This document shows, one piece after another, positions 31,613 to 44,007 of a stretch of 64,000 nt of DNA. Origin of the DNA: Musa acuminata AAA Group (taxonomy: Eukaryota; Streptophyta; Magnoliopsida; Zingiberales; Musaceae). The notes under the pieces are model-generated. The model was not told the origin of the DNA. It ran no database searches and saw only the letters and a program-made list of their open reading frames with translations. The stretch covers positions 16,405,501 to 16,469,500 of the forward strand of contig NC_088331.1 in assembly GCF_036884655.1 (NCBI RefSeq). The letters run 5' to 3'. Position numbers and translations under genes: made by a program. Each line of letters opens with the position of its first letter. Positions within the stretch are counted from its first letter, which is position 1.

Positions 31613-33074
31613 ATAGGGCAACGATACCTACGGCCGCTGCTCCCACGGGCAAAACCCCACTATAGAGGCGGTCGCCTGATGGGGCAGCACCACCAACGGG
31701 CATGTCGCTTGCAGGTGAGGGCACCGCCCCCGCCCTCCGCCATATAGCCTGCCACCGGTAGGGTGGCGGCGGCGAAGGTGACGGCTGTAGCAGGGGAAAG
31801 GGGTTAGGGTTTTAGGCAAAAAGATATTTTTGCCCCTCAGAATTTAAGAAATTCCAGTTTTTGTCTTTTGTCTAAATTATGAAAATATCCCTAAGAATTC
31901 AGAAATTCCCTACATGTCCCTGTTTTCAGAAAATATTAATTAATTAAAAGGTTTAGTTGATTATTATTTTTTATTATTATCTAGTAGTCCTACATGATAA
32001 TGATTGATACATGTGATGTTTGATGTGTGGACGAATGATCATGGATCGTGTAATGTGTGTACTTGTGATTATTATTATTGAGGTCTGCGAGCCTCCATTA
32101 TATTTCTTGTTTATTGTCGGGCTTGCGTGCCTATGATTAAGTTATAATCACATAAGGAGGTACAGCGGGAGCGTGGATGCGATAGCGAGACCCACGAGAC
32201 GGATGATTGCGATGCATAAAGATGCATCAAGATGTCGATGGAACCGATGAGGATGAGATGGACGATCATAGGGCATGAAGATGCACCATTGCACACATAG
32301 ATCTTGATGTGAGTGAGTAGGCCTACTGGCTCAGGCCTGATCACATTAGGTTGTGGTCCACAATCATCTAGTGTGATTGCTTATACACATATTAGATATG
32401 TATATATATTTGCATGTGATGTAGATATATATTAAATATGTATATGTGTGACATATCATATTAGGAGGCCAAATCATGGAAACATCTCTCTCAATAATAT
32501 TAAGTTGGTAAACGTGAGGCAATTAAATTGACCCACGTGGCCTTCTATCATTATAGGTAGGAATCGATTCCCGGTATAGGTTGAGTTAGTCAAGTCTCTC
32601 GAGGCTCACCTATATCGTGATTCGCTATCTTGCTTATGACATAGAGAAGTCACCGGTGACTTGAGGACTTGGTATGCTTGGTCGAGTCCCTTGAGGGTAT
32701 ATCATCAAATCATACTCATCTTGTAATGATGGTGTTAACTTAACCGAGTATCATGGTTGGTCGAGTCCCTCGAGACCATGGTGACTCAGAGGTCGAACAA
32801 GACGGGAATCACAAGGAATTATGATCGGCAAGAGTTGCTTACCTTTTGAGATTAGTGTGATTAGTCGAGTCCCTCAAGGTTACACTAAGACGTTGATTGG
32901 ATCCTAATCCCCATTAGAAGTCTACCGGAGACTTTCATTTCACATGCTGAGGGTGTCGCATGACTCGCTAGTAAAATAGTGGGAGTATATTAAGATAGAA
33001 GCCCATATCTTGATTGTTTATTTCTTGTAAAATCTGCATGTCATTCATTTCTGCTGCATCTTTATTTTCAGAAA
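31613..33074 (+). other. T-1 leader, right part
   Basis: GC-rich at first (31613-31760), then AT-rich, without a credible gene. Between 32585 and 32885 the motif 'ggtcgagtccctcgag' and variants occur four times at roughly 80-100 bp spacing. Confidence 0.6.
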
Positions 33075-33902
33075 ATGTCAGTTTCAAATCCCTTATGTGG
33101 CATACTTGATGCCAATCGCCTCACTAGTCCAAATTATACGGATTAGCTCCACAACTTAAGAATTGTTCTCACGGTGGAGAAAATCGTGTACGTCTTTGAT
33201 ATAGTGATGCCTACGCCCGAGGAAGGGGCAAGCGAGGATGAGATTGCTCGCTATATGAAGTACATTGATGACTCCACTCTTGCTTAGTGCTACATGTTGG
33301 GCTCTATGACTCCTAAGTTACAGAGACAACATGAAAAGATGGATGCCGATCCATTCTCCTACAAGTTCGTAAATTATTTGAGGAATAGGGAAGGACTCAG
33401 CGATATGAGATATCCAAGAGCCGCTTCCGCACTAGGATGACTAAGGGGACACTAGTTCAGAACCATGTCTTAAAGATGATTGAGTGGATAGAGGAACTCA
33501 TAGGACTAGGAATGGTCTTAGAGGAAAATTATGTGTAGACATTGTGCTTCAGTTCCTACCAGATTCCTTTTCACAATTCATAATGAATTTTAATATGAAC
33601 AAGCTTAAGGTGACTTTCCCATAGCTCCTCAATATGTTGAGGGAGGCAGAGAGTACTATTAAGAAAGAGAAGCCAGTTCTCTACACTAGTGAGACTAGAA
33701 AGAAAAGGAAAGTAGAAAAGTCCCTTAAGAAGGGCAAGGACAAGGGCAGACCAGGTAAAGCAAAGGTTGCTAAGAAATACCAAGCAAAGGACAAGGCCAA
33801 TGCTTCCACTGTGGCAAAGATAGGCATTGGAAGAGGAACTGCAAAGAGTACCTTACAGAGAGGGCGAAACAAAAGCTTGGAGAAGCTTCAGGTACATTCA
33901 TG
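33075..33902 (+). pseudogene. T-1 gag, decayed
   Basis: The ATG at 33075 begins MSVSNPLCGILDANRL, a common copia gag start, and a Trp-to-stop change follows within 25 codons. The frame then shifts repeatedly: a later part is the Lys-rich ORF at 33634-33903. A CCHC knuckle ([14 protein letters not shown]) is readable at 33801-33842, but in a different frame from that ORF. It is clearly an old copy; no functional Gag can be made. Confidence 0.8.
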
Positions 33903-36900
33903 ATCAGTCTCAATTTGTCAGACTCTTATGATAACACATGGGTATTGGATACCGATAGTGCTTATCATATATGCAATTCATTACAGGTTTTGGCAAGGTC
34001 TAGGAGACTAGAGAGAGGCGAGATGGACCTCAAGATGGGCAATGGAATAAAAATTGATGTAGTAGCTATTGACGAGATCGCTCTACATCTGCCTAGTGGA
34101 GCTTTTATTGTATTAGATGCATGTTATTTTGTTCATTCTATTATCAAAAATATTATCTCTATTTTATATTTGATAGTTAGTGGATATAAATTAGTTTTTG
34201 AGAACAATGATTGTTCGATATTATTAGATGATGAAATCATCACAAAAGGAACATTGTATAATGGTTTATTTATGCTATACACTACTCCACATATCATAAA
34301 TGTAAGTGTGTCTAAGAGGAAATGAGATGAGGTGAACAGTGTATACCTATGACATTGTAGGCTAGGTCACATCCATGAGGAAAGGATTCAAAAGTTGTTA
34401 AATGATGGATATCTAGATCCATTTGACTATGAGTCATATGCAACTTGCGAGCTTTGCCTTTGTGGAAAACTGACCAACTCTCCATTTAGTGGAATTAGAG
34501 AGAGAGCCACTGAGCTGTTGGAACTCATACATAGTGATGTATGTGGACCCTCATGCCATTGGTGGTTACTCCTATTTCATTACCTTTATTGATGATTTTT
34601 CAAGGTATGGATATGTATACATAATGAAGTATAAGTTCGAGGCATTTGAGAAATTCAGAGAGTATAAGAATGAAGTGGAGAACCAAACTGAAAAGAGTAT
34701 CAAAACTCTTCGATCAGATCGAGGAGGTGAGTACTTAAGTACAGAGTTTACTCTGTTCCTTAAGGACCATGAGATATTATCCCAATGGACACCTCCTTAT
34801 ACACCTCAACTCAATGGTGTCTTTGAAAGGAGAAATTATACACATTAGACATGGTACGGTCCATGATGAGTTTTGCTGATGTACCTATCTCATTTTGAGA
34901 TTATGCCCTAGAGACCGCAGCTTACCTTCTAAACAGAGTTCCAACTAAGTCGGTAGTGTCTACACCATATGAGATATGGAAAGGGAAGCAGACCGATCTT
35001 AAGGTTGTTAAGATTTGGGGCTGCCCTGCCCATGTTAAAAGACACAACCTCGATTAGTTGGAATCGAGGACAGAGCGGTGCAAGTTCATGGGATACCCCA
35101 AGGAAACTTGTGGGTATTATTTCTATCATCTCGAGGACCAAAAGGTCTTTGTAGCCAAGAAAGCAATGTTCCTTGAGAAGGAACACATCCTTGGCGGAGA
35201 TAGTAGGAGTATGATAGAGTTGAGCGAGGTTAGAGAACCAAGCTCAAGCACCACTCTACAGCCCGAGTCTGTTCAGGTACCTAACACACAAGTTTTAGCT
35301 TTACGTAGGTCTGGTAGAGTATCCCATCTTCCTGAGTGATATATAGGACATATTAGAGGAGAGGATATTGAGGACATTGATCTTTAAACCTATGAGGAGG
35401 CTATTATGAGTATAGACTCCGGGAAGTGATAAGAAGCCATAAATTCTGAGATGGATTATATATACTCCAACAAGGTTTAGAACCTAGTTGATGCACCAGA
35501 AGGTATTGTACCCATCGGTTGCAAGTGGATCTTTAAGAAAAAGATCGGAGTAGATGGAAAGGTAGAGACCTATAAAGCAAGGCTAGTGGCTAAGGGGTAT
35601 CGTCAAAGGCAAGGTGTTGACTATGACGAAACCTTCTCACCCATAGCAATGATAAAATCCATCCGAATTCTATTGGCTTTTGCAGCACACTATAATTATG
35701 AGATCTGGCAGATGAATATGAAAACTACATTCCTCAATAGGAACCTCGAGGATGAGGTGTATATGATACAACAAGAGGGATTCATGTCCAAGAACTGCCC
35801 AGATAAGGTGTACAGATTGCTTAGATCCATTTATGGATTAAAGCAAGCTTCCCGAAGTTGTAACATAAGATTTGAGGAGGCAATTAGATCTTATGACTTT
35901 GTTAAGAACGAAGATGAGCCTTGTGTGTACAGGAAGGTAAGTGAGAGCGCTATCACCTTTTTGTTATTATATGTAGATGACATTCTGGTTATTGGGAATG
36001 ACATAGGAATGCTATCCACAGTAAATGCTTGGTTATCTAGACACTTCTCCATGAAGGACTTATGGGAAGCATCCTATATCTTGGGGATTCGGATCTATAG
36101 AGACATATCCAATAGGATGATTGACTTATCCCAGGTACATATAAATCATTGTCAAAAAGTTTGACATGAAAAATTTCAAGAGATGTCTCATACCGATGAG
36201 ACATGGGATATCGCTTTCTAGGAGTATGTCCCCAAAGACTCTAGAAGAAAGGGCGAACATGGATATGATACCTTATGCCTCAGCGATAGGGTCAATCATG
36301 TATGCCATGTTATGTACTAGGCTTGATATAGCGCATGCTCTGAGTGTCACAAGCAGGTATCAGGCAGATCTAGGCTTGGAGTACTGGAAAGCAGTAAAGT
36401 GTATCCTTAAGTACATGAGAAGGACTAAGGATCTTTTACTAGTATACAGAGGTAGTAGCCTCAGGGTTGAAGGCTACACAGACTTAAGTTTTCAGTCTGA
36501 TATCGATGATAGCAAGTCGAATTCGGGGTATGTGTATACCTTGAATGAAGGAGTAGTGTGCTGGAAGAGTTCCAAATAAGATACTACTACTGACTTGACA
36601 ACAGAGGCGGAATACATTGCTACAGCAGATGTAGTAAAGGAGAGAGTCTGAGTAAAGAAGTTCATCACAGATCTAGGAGTCATGCCGAGTAGCGAGGAGC
36701 CGATTTCCTTATATTGCGATAATAATGGGGCGATTGCTCAAGCGAAGGAACCTAAGTCTCATCAGAAATCTAAGCATGTTCTGAGGAGGTTCCACCTAAT
36801 CAGAGAGATCGTAACCCGAGGAGATGTTGTAGTGGAAAGAGTTCCATCCGAAGATAACATTGCAGATCCACTAACAAAGCTGTTGTCTCAGATTGTCTTT

Positions 36901-36945
36901 GAGCGTCATAGGGGTCTGATGGGGATCAGACACATAGGTGATTGA
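33903..36945 (+). pseudogene. T-1 pol: protease, integrase, RT, RNase H, decayed
   Basis: Protease WVLDTDSAYHIC (about 33943): the active-site Gly of DTGSA is Asp, a G-to-A change. Integrase zinc region LGHIHEERIQKLL and CELCLCGKL, core HSDVCGP, FIDDFSRYGYVY and RSDRGGEY. RT: ARLVAKGYRQRQGVDYDETFSP, EVYMIQQEGF, SIYGLKQASRS and the catalytic LLYVDDILVIGND (about 35966). RNase H: SNSGYVYTL and a TEAEYIATAD stretch near 36603, ending ADPLTKLL and stop at 36943-36945. Several stops and frameshifts divide it. Copia order is clear. Confidence 0.88.
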
Positions 36946-36954
36946 CTTTAGGTT

Positions 36955-36964
36955 AAGTGGGAGA
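36955..36964 (+). other. Polypurine tract of T-1
   Basis: 'aagtgggaga' just before the 3' LTR, typical of copia elements. Confidence 0.8.
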
Positions 36965-36965
36965 T

Positions 36966-38562
36966 TGCTAGTCATAGGTGCCCAATAAGCCAATCACGTG
37001 AGTGATGACACATGTGACTTGACACAAATTTTTTTTGCTTATTATATTTTTGGCATTTATCACTTTATATTAACTATTGCATATATGCATGTATATATTA
37101 TGATGTCCTTGGATTTGTGTAATGGGAATCGGATCGTGATGATATCACGATAATGAAATCAATTCACCTTTAAATATAGATATAGAATAATCACAGTCAT
37201 AGGTTACTTGAGAGGGACATCATGATAACTAGACAGACTAGTGTACTGTATACCCATCCATATGATGGATACAGTTGGTCTCACAACTGCTCGTGTGGGG
37301 ACACTAGGGATACAGTACATGTGTTCATTGGAGAATGAGTTCACTGATTGATCCGCTTACGGAATGTTGGATGGTTGATGAAGCCTTATTGTCAAACAGC
37401 GATTCCGTAGTCCTAGTGGTGTATCTAGTCCTTAGACTTGAGACACCAAAGATGTCCTATATGAGTGCTCCACTCTTTGATACCAGACTTATAGGTTTGG
37501 ATGTCCCAGATCTAGTACAACTGGTCATTGGGAGTGTCAATTGACCTTATGAGGGCTATTGAGTATCGATAGAGGATCGATCATCTACTCTCAACATCAT
37601 GAGAGGAATATCCCATGTGTTCTTGCTCAGACAAATCCATGGCCAGGGTCATTCGGATTGAGAGAGAAAGAGTTCTTTGGGAGAATCCGATTAGAGCAAT
37701 ACTCGAGAAGAAACCGTATGGGTCTGATAGCACCATGCTCGATATACGATCTCTGGGAGATTAGATAGATGAGAGACTATAGGTATATGGTAACTGAGGA
37801 TAGACATGAATTTCCCTATATCGTTTGAGGACTATGGCGTAGTGGCATAGTACGTCCATAGTCGATGAGTCGAGTGAATTATTATAGAGATAATAATTCA
37901 CTAAGTTAGAAGAAGTTCTGACAAGTATGATTCATGGCCAGCTCGATATTGGACCTAGAGGGTCACACATATATGGTAGGCATTGCGATGAGTAGAGGTT
38001 CGAATATGAGATATCCGCCGAAGCCCCTATCTTATTGGATACCTAATAAGCACCTGAATTATTGGATCCTATGGATGAGATCCAATAAGAGCCCATGAGA
38101 GATTATTGGATAGAGATCTACTCATCTAAAAGACTTGGGTAATTGGATGCAGGTCCAATACCCAATAGGGGAGGATCCATTAGGGTTTGTCAGGGGACCT
38201 CTATAAATAGGAGGGATTTAGTGGTTCATAGGCTAAAGCTTTTGCTTGCCTCTCCTATTCCCCTCCCCCTCTCCACCTCAGAGCATGCCTAGAGTTTTGA
38301 GGAGCATCATCGCAGCCCTACTATGTGGATCACCGCTAGAGGGGAGGATGCTTGACCTCCTTCACCCTCTCCTAGAGATCTGTAAGGAAACAGAGATATA
38401 TGATCTCCCTAGGTAACACAATCTATTCTATACATAGTTTGTTTCGTGGATTTTTGCGCACCAATCTTCGCACGATGACGAACATCTTTTTAGGAAATTG
38501 GGGATTTTATTTTTCTTGTTCTTCCACTGTGCATGTGATGTCGCCCTCAAGATTTCCCAACA
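36966..38562 (+). repeat. T-1 3' LTR
   Basis: 1,597 bp, tgctagtcat...tttcccaaca, with an intact TATAAATA at 38212-38219. Matches 13976-15578 with scattered differences, more than the SIRE-1 or SIRE-2 pairs show, so T-1 is older than they are. Confidence 0.9.
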
Positions 38563-38834
38563 GTTAGGAACGAGTCGGCACTAAGAGGGGGGGGTTCCTG
38601 GTAACCTCCTGGACTTCACGATAAATTTCTTGGTGAGTTCCGACGAGCTTCTTTGGCAATCTCCTGGACTTCTCGGTCAATTCCGGTAGAACTTCCGACG
38701 AACCCTTGAACGCCCAACGAAATCTCGTTCTTGACTCCGGGACTTCATTTTGCTTTATACCTTGATCGCTATTGTAGTTAATCATACACACTTAGAGCCT
38801 ACTTCGATCTAGACAATTATTATCAAGCTAATTA
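38563..38834 (-). repeat. Inverted Sirevirus LTR fragment, outer part
   Basis: Begins 'gttaggaacgagtcggcact', the reverse complement of a Sirevirus LTR end, then jumps within some 35 bp to reversed U3 sequence (TTCCGACGAGC-type repeats). The middle of the LTR is deleted. It continues at 45589 after SIRE-3. Confidence 0.7.
38830..38834. other. Target-site duplication of SIRE-3 (aatta)
   Basis: aatta here and at 45589-45593, flanking the two SIRE-3 LTR ends. Confidence 0.9.
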
Positions 38835-40396
38835 TGTTGAATCTCGGATTTTGATGATGAAACTAATTGATTGTGTTTAGATGTTTAAAAGCATTTTGAA
38901 TGATGCAGGTCTACTCGATCAGGATTAGACAGTTAACACAGGAGGAATTGACATTGCGCCGGAGGAGATCACATTAGGATATTGGATGGCAGAAGGCTTC
39001 GGACATCGGGCAGAAGGCCAAGAGCGGAATTGCGCCAAGGATATCGGGGTTGTGGAGGTCAACCGCCGATTGGGCAACAAGCCGCAAGAGAGGATGATGT
39101 GCCGAAGAATCGGACAAAGCGCCAACCAATGATGTGGCGGGCAACAGAATGTCAATTTGCTTTATAATAATTGTCTAGATCGGAGTAGAGTTTTGGCTTG
39201 TGTGTGTAGGATTAACTACGATAACGATGAAGACATAAAGCGAAATAAAGTATCGGAGTCAAGCGCGAAGGATTTGTTGCGAGTTCGAGAGTTCGACGGA
39301 AGTCCGAAGGTTCGTCGGGAATGCTGCCGGAACTAGCCAAGAATGAGTAGGGAGCTTACCGAAGGGTTTTTCAGAAGCTCGCCAGAAGGTTCGTTGGAAG
39401 TTCATGAAGCTCGTTGAGAAAGATTAGAGCTTGTCGAAGAAGCTCGTTGGAACTCGCCAAGATCAAATCGTGAAGTCTAGGAGCTTGCCGGGAGTCCGCA
39501 GAATGGTTTTCGAGAGTTTATCGGAAGACCGTCGGAAGTTCGTCGGAAGCTCGCCGGAAGAAGTCTTGACTTACGAACTTTGTAATAGCTTAGAAAATGT
39601 CTTTAAATTCGTAGTTAGTACGTTAATTAGGGTTAGGATTAGGTGTTAATCCTATAACCCAAATAGGGGCCAATTGGGCCCGAGTTCGGACTGGTTTGGG
39701 CCAAGTTTGGAGCCCAACCAGTGAGCTGAATTGGCCTAGGTGGTGGCACTGCCAGTCCACTATCAGTGTCAGAAACTGACAGGCGGTGTCACCGCCAACA
39801 TCGGGAACCAAAGAGAATTCAAATTTTGGAGCTCAAATTTGAATCCTCTTGAGGCCTATAAATACCCCTGAAATCTTAGCTGAGATAACAACCTTTTGGA
39901 GAAGCTAGAAGTTGAGAAAAGCTTTAGGAAAAGTCTTGTTTTCAATAGCTTGAGTGTTCACCTCCTTTCTTTTCATTGAAATCTTTGTAAAAGGGTGAAC
40001 CACTTGTAAGAGGTTGTAAGAGGGGTGTAAGAAGGAGGTTGATCTTCGCCTAGTAAAGGAAGATTATTAGTGGATGCCGGTGGCCTCGACGGAAGAGGAA
40101 TCGGAGGAGTGGATGTAGGTCACGATTGACCGAACCACTATAAACTACCGTCTTCTCTGGTTTGCATTTATCTTATTGTCATTTATATTACTGCAAACCA
40201 TCTTCATTTTGATGCTCTACTTCTTTGTCTCTTTCTTACATATGCCTTCAAGTTAAAACGCAATCGAAACGGTTTCAAACAAAACGTTGCTTTTATCGTA
40301 CGAAGTTTCCGTAAGATGTTTAAATCGTCGAAAGTTTATCATACTTTACCGTTGCACTAATTCACCCCCCCTCTTAGTGCCGCTCCGGTCCTAATA
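38835..40396 (+). repeat. SIRE-3 5' LTR
   Basis: tgttgaatc...cctaata (the last bases mutated from cctaaca). TATAAATA is at 39857-39864 and a short palindrome block 'ggcggtgtcaccgcc' near 39783. The match with 44008-45588 is close over its length. Confidence 0.92.
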
Positions 40397-40398
40397 AT

Positions 40399-40410
40399 TG
40401 GTATCAGAGT
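40399..40410 (+). other. Primer binding site of SIRE-3
   Basis: 'tggtatcagagt', one mismatch at the last base relative to the canonical site. Confidence 0.88.
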
Positions 40411-40446
40411 CCGGTATTTCTCATTTCGGATTTACACCCGAGAGAA

Positions 40447-41391
40447 ATGACTCTTCATGGCCTTCAAGAGGGCTTTTCGGTTGTTCGTCCACCGTTGTTT
40501 AACGGATTGGACTACACTTATTGGAAAACTCGAATGAGAGTTTTCTTGATTTCTATGAATTTAGATTTATGGAATATCATTGAAAACGATTTTCAACTTC
40601 CCTCTAAACCGATGAACGAATGGTCGGATTTGGAGAAGATGTATTTTTCTTTAAACGCAAAGGCTATGAATGCCTTATTTTGCGCTTTGGACAAAAATGA
40701 GTTCAATCGGATTTCTACATGCGAAACGGCTTTTGATATTTGGCGAACACTTGAAATCACGCACGAGGGAACTAGTAGAGTCATAGACTCGAAAGTTAAC
40801 ATTTTAATGCATGATTTCGAGCTTTTTCAAATGAAGCCGAGCGAAACCATTATTGACATGTACACCCGTTTTATGGATGTCGTCAATGGTTTACAAGCTC
40901 TTGGCAAATGATTCTCGAATTTTGAACTTGTTAGTAAAGTTTTACGATCACTTTCTAAAGCTTGGGAATCAAAAGTAACGGCAATACAAGAAACAAAAGA
41001 TTTAAATATTTTTTCACTTGAAGAACTTATTGGCTCATTGATGACATATGAAATAGTGCGCAATGCACATGATGAACACAATGAACACTTGAACCACCTT
41101 CCAAAGAATAGGAAGGATTTGGAACTCCGGACAAATCAATACCACTTGAGCGATGACTCAAGTGATGAGGACAATGATGAACTTGAACTTCAAACACTAA
41201 CTCTTAATAAGTTCATTAAACAAAAATCTAAAATAAACAATGAACTTGAATGGAGGAAGAGGCCAAAGAAAAGGAAGGCACCCAAGGATGAATCAAGAAC
41301 TTCCAAAAATGAAACGACGAATTGGGCTTTGACGGGCTTCGACTACAAGGTAAGTAACTCAACTCTCTTGAATTATTTTGAAATTACTTGA
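40447..41391 (+). pseudogene. SIRE-3 gag, truncated
   Basis: The ATG at 40447 gives MTLHGLQEGFSVVRPPLFNG and the same Sirevirus capsid blocks as SIRE-2 gag (LDKNEFNRISTCETAFDIWRTLEITHEGTSRV, MKPSETIIDMYTRF). TGA at 40909-40911 interrupts it; the same frame then continues (MMTYEIVRNAHDEHNEHLNHLPKNRKD, acidic DDSSDED) to a TGA at 41389-41391. The CCHC knuckles and coiled coil are missing: a Lys-rich segment leads directly into a novel tail. With one codon repaired it would still lack the RNA-binding part, so this gag probably has no function. Confidence 0.87.
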
Positions 41392-43993
41392 AGTTTTTCA
41401 TGAGTGCTTAATTTAGATAGTAGGAATAGAAAATAAAAAATTGTTTTTCAAAAATTATATCATGTTTTTCTTTTAGCATCTTTGAAAAATTAAAAAATTT
41501 AAGCATGAAAAGATAGATTCACTTAAAAAGAAAAATGTATGACTACAACAAATAACAAAATAATTTTGTTTAAAAATGACTTATGCCCAATGAAACCATC
41601 ATTGATGAATATGCTTTATGTTTAATAGTTTCTTTGACTTATATGCTCTATCATTATAAATATTTTAAAAATAAATGAAATCATGTTTGATTTGAAGTAA
41701 TGCATAATGATCATGCTTAATGATGCATTTTTTGATTTGACATAAAAGTAGCTTTAAAAATGATGCATGTTTTGATTTGACATAAATGAAATAGACATGC
41801 TTATATGAAATAGTGAAGTGTCATGCTTGACAATTGTATACTTAATGATGCATAAAGTTGTAATAAAAATATTAATATTTTAATACTATGATTTGATGAT
41901 TTTATGCATGACATTATAAAGTTATATATAATGATGCATAATGATGAAATTGTGTAATAAAAATATTAAACATTTTGAAACCATGTTTTAGTGTCATGCA
42001 TATTGATCATGCTTAATAAATCTCGATATTATGCATGATGAATCTTACGATTTATGGATTATTAATTTTTACCATAATAAAAGTACCTTATTAATCTTTG
42101 TTGTAATAAATCTTACTCCTTCGGTTTTAAACATGATACATATTTTTATTTGGCATAAATGAAACAAAATCATATGTTTTGAAACAATCGAAAAGAGGGA
42201 AACATTCTTGAAAATTATTTTGCTCGATCTTATTGATTTTGATGAATCAATTTGTATCATCTTGTGAATCTCTTGGATTTTGATAATGATTTTGATGATT
42301 TAAATTTGAATAAATTTTTATCGAAATCACGATCTTGATCTCTTGAAATTTATAACATGAAATCCTTTATGAATCAAGATTGTTTTCTATTTAAAAGGAG
42401 ATTCGTCGAAATGTTTCATAGTCTTTTAGTATTCATGATCTTAATAATTATGTTTTGAAACTTTATGTAAACCAAAGAATGTTCATCATGATTCTCTCTT
42501 TGAATATTTAAAGAGGAGAATTTTCTAGATGAATCATGATTTTGATGATTGAATATTTGATGTGCATGAATTGAGATCTTGCTCTCCTACTATTCTTTTT
42601 GCTATTCACCAAAAGGAAGACTAATTCTAATAAACCATGATATGCTATATGAATTTTATTGTATTCATGAAGCAATATCTCATTACTAATTTTTGTTTAT
42701 ATTCCTTCATGTGATGATATGAATGTATGAAACACATATGATATGATTTTTTTATACAATTCCATGTATTCGTGAAATATTTATCTCATCACCCAATTAA
42801 TTTCTCTTGATACTTGGAATATTTTAAAATGTGATCTTGATAAGAATGTTTCAAGTTGCTCTTTGTGCTATATCTTTTCAAATAAATCTTGATCGTGAAC
42901 TTGTTAAGAAGAATTTTAATGAACCATTGAATCATATCTTTGGTATTCATGAATTGATCCTTATTGATATATTTCATGAATTCTTTGCATATTTAGCTTA
43001 TTGAATGGTTGAAATTTTTAGCCATTGAGTCCTCCCTTTCTTTTTGATTTTGATAAAGGGGAGAAGGTTTTTGCTAGCTTGTGCATTGAAAATGAAAGTA
43101 AGCTTCCTAGCATGCTAAGGAAGTAAAACTTGCAAGCTTGCACTTCTCAAAAAGAGAAGAAAGATCTTGCCTATCGAAAGAAGCAAAAAGTGTAAAACTT
43201 CGAAAACTTGCAACAAAATTGCTCTTGCCATGCTTTGTATCAAAAATAGGTTGATATCCTTAAAAGCATCATATTAAATTTTTTAGTATCGCAATGTATC
43301 ACATGTATCGCAAATTGAAATTTTTGAGACTATTATCATATCATGTTTAACAATTGATGTCTTTCATGACATGATTTCTTTGCATTTTTGTCTTGTATAT
43401 ATCATGTGATGATTGAAATATTGATTGATGCAAATTCATAATTTATGTAAAAATCTAAATTATTGGTTCCTCTCCTTCTTTTCAGCAATGACATAGGGGG
43501 AGAAAGATTGCTAGCTCAAGGCAAATGCTGGTTAGCTTGTACTCTTCCGTTTTTTTTCGACAAAAACAAAGGGGAGAAAGCTTTTGCTAGTTAGAACATG
43601 CAAAGAAAAGTAAAGTGCAATCTTGCACAAGAAGCAAGTGTTGAATTGCCATGATTGAACTTAAGAATCTTACTATGCTTTTGTGCTTATATGTTGTGAT
43701 AAAAATCTAGCTTCATGTTACAAAAACTTGAATATCTTTTAAAATAGCTAGAGCTACTTCTCCTTTTTGTTGATGACATAGGGGGAGAAGTATATTGATG
43801 ACTTCATGCATTGAATTGAATATTTTATATATATTTGCATGATGGTTTAAATGTTTTTCACAACATGTGATGAATGTTACTTGGATTTGGGATAATCCAA
43901 GTGTTCTATCAATGGCATATTGATAGGGGGAGTTTAGTTAAACTCTAGGGAGTTAAGGTTAACTCCATTAGTCATCAATTAGTTGTCATCATC
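41392..43993 (+). other. AT-rich non-coding interior of SIRE-3
   Basis: 2.6 kb without any credible gene. It is rich in 'catgcttaatgatgcata' and 'gatgattttgatgat' repetition. From 43000 onward there are at least five polypurine-like tracts: 'aaaggggagaagg' (43035), 'cataggggg' plus 'agaaag' (43492), 'caaaggggagaaag' (43568), 'cataggggg' plus 'agaag' (43778) and 'gatagggggag' (43922). Confidence 0.75.
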
Positions 43994-44006
43994 AAAAAGG
44001 GGGAGA
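43994..44006 (+). other. Polypurine tract of SIRE-3
   Basis: 'aaaaagggggaga', identical to the SIRE-2 tract. Confidence 0.9.
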
Positions 44007-44007
44007 T

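Larger units (their letters stand above)
13976..38562 (+). mobile_element. T-1: Ty1/copia element (Tork/Angela-like), host of nested insertions
   Basis: Two LTRs of 1,603 and 1,597 bp (tgctagt...cccaaca), a Met-tRNA primer site, decayed gag and pol in copia order, and a polypurine tract. The flanks attag (13971-13975) and gttag (38563-38567) agree at four of five bases, consistent with an old duplication. CV-1 (15872-31612) splits the leader; removing it rejoins T-1. Copia order is certain. The Tork/Angela-like lineage is judged from the VLDTxSAYHIC protease motif and the LLYVDDILVIGND RT motif and is less sure. Confidence 0.88.
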
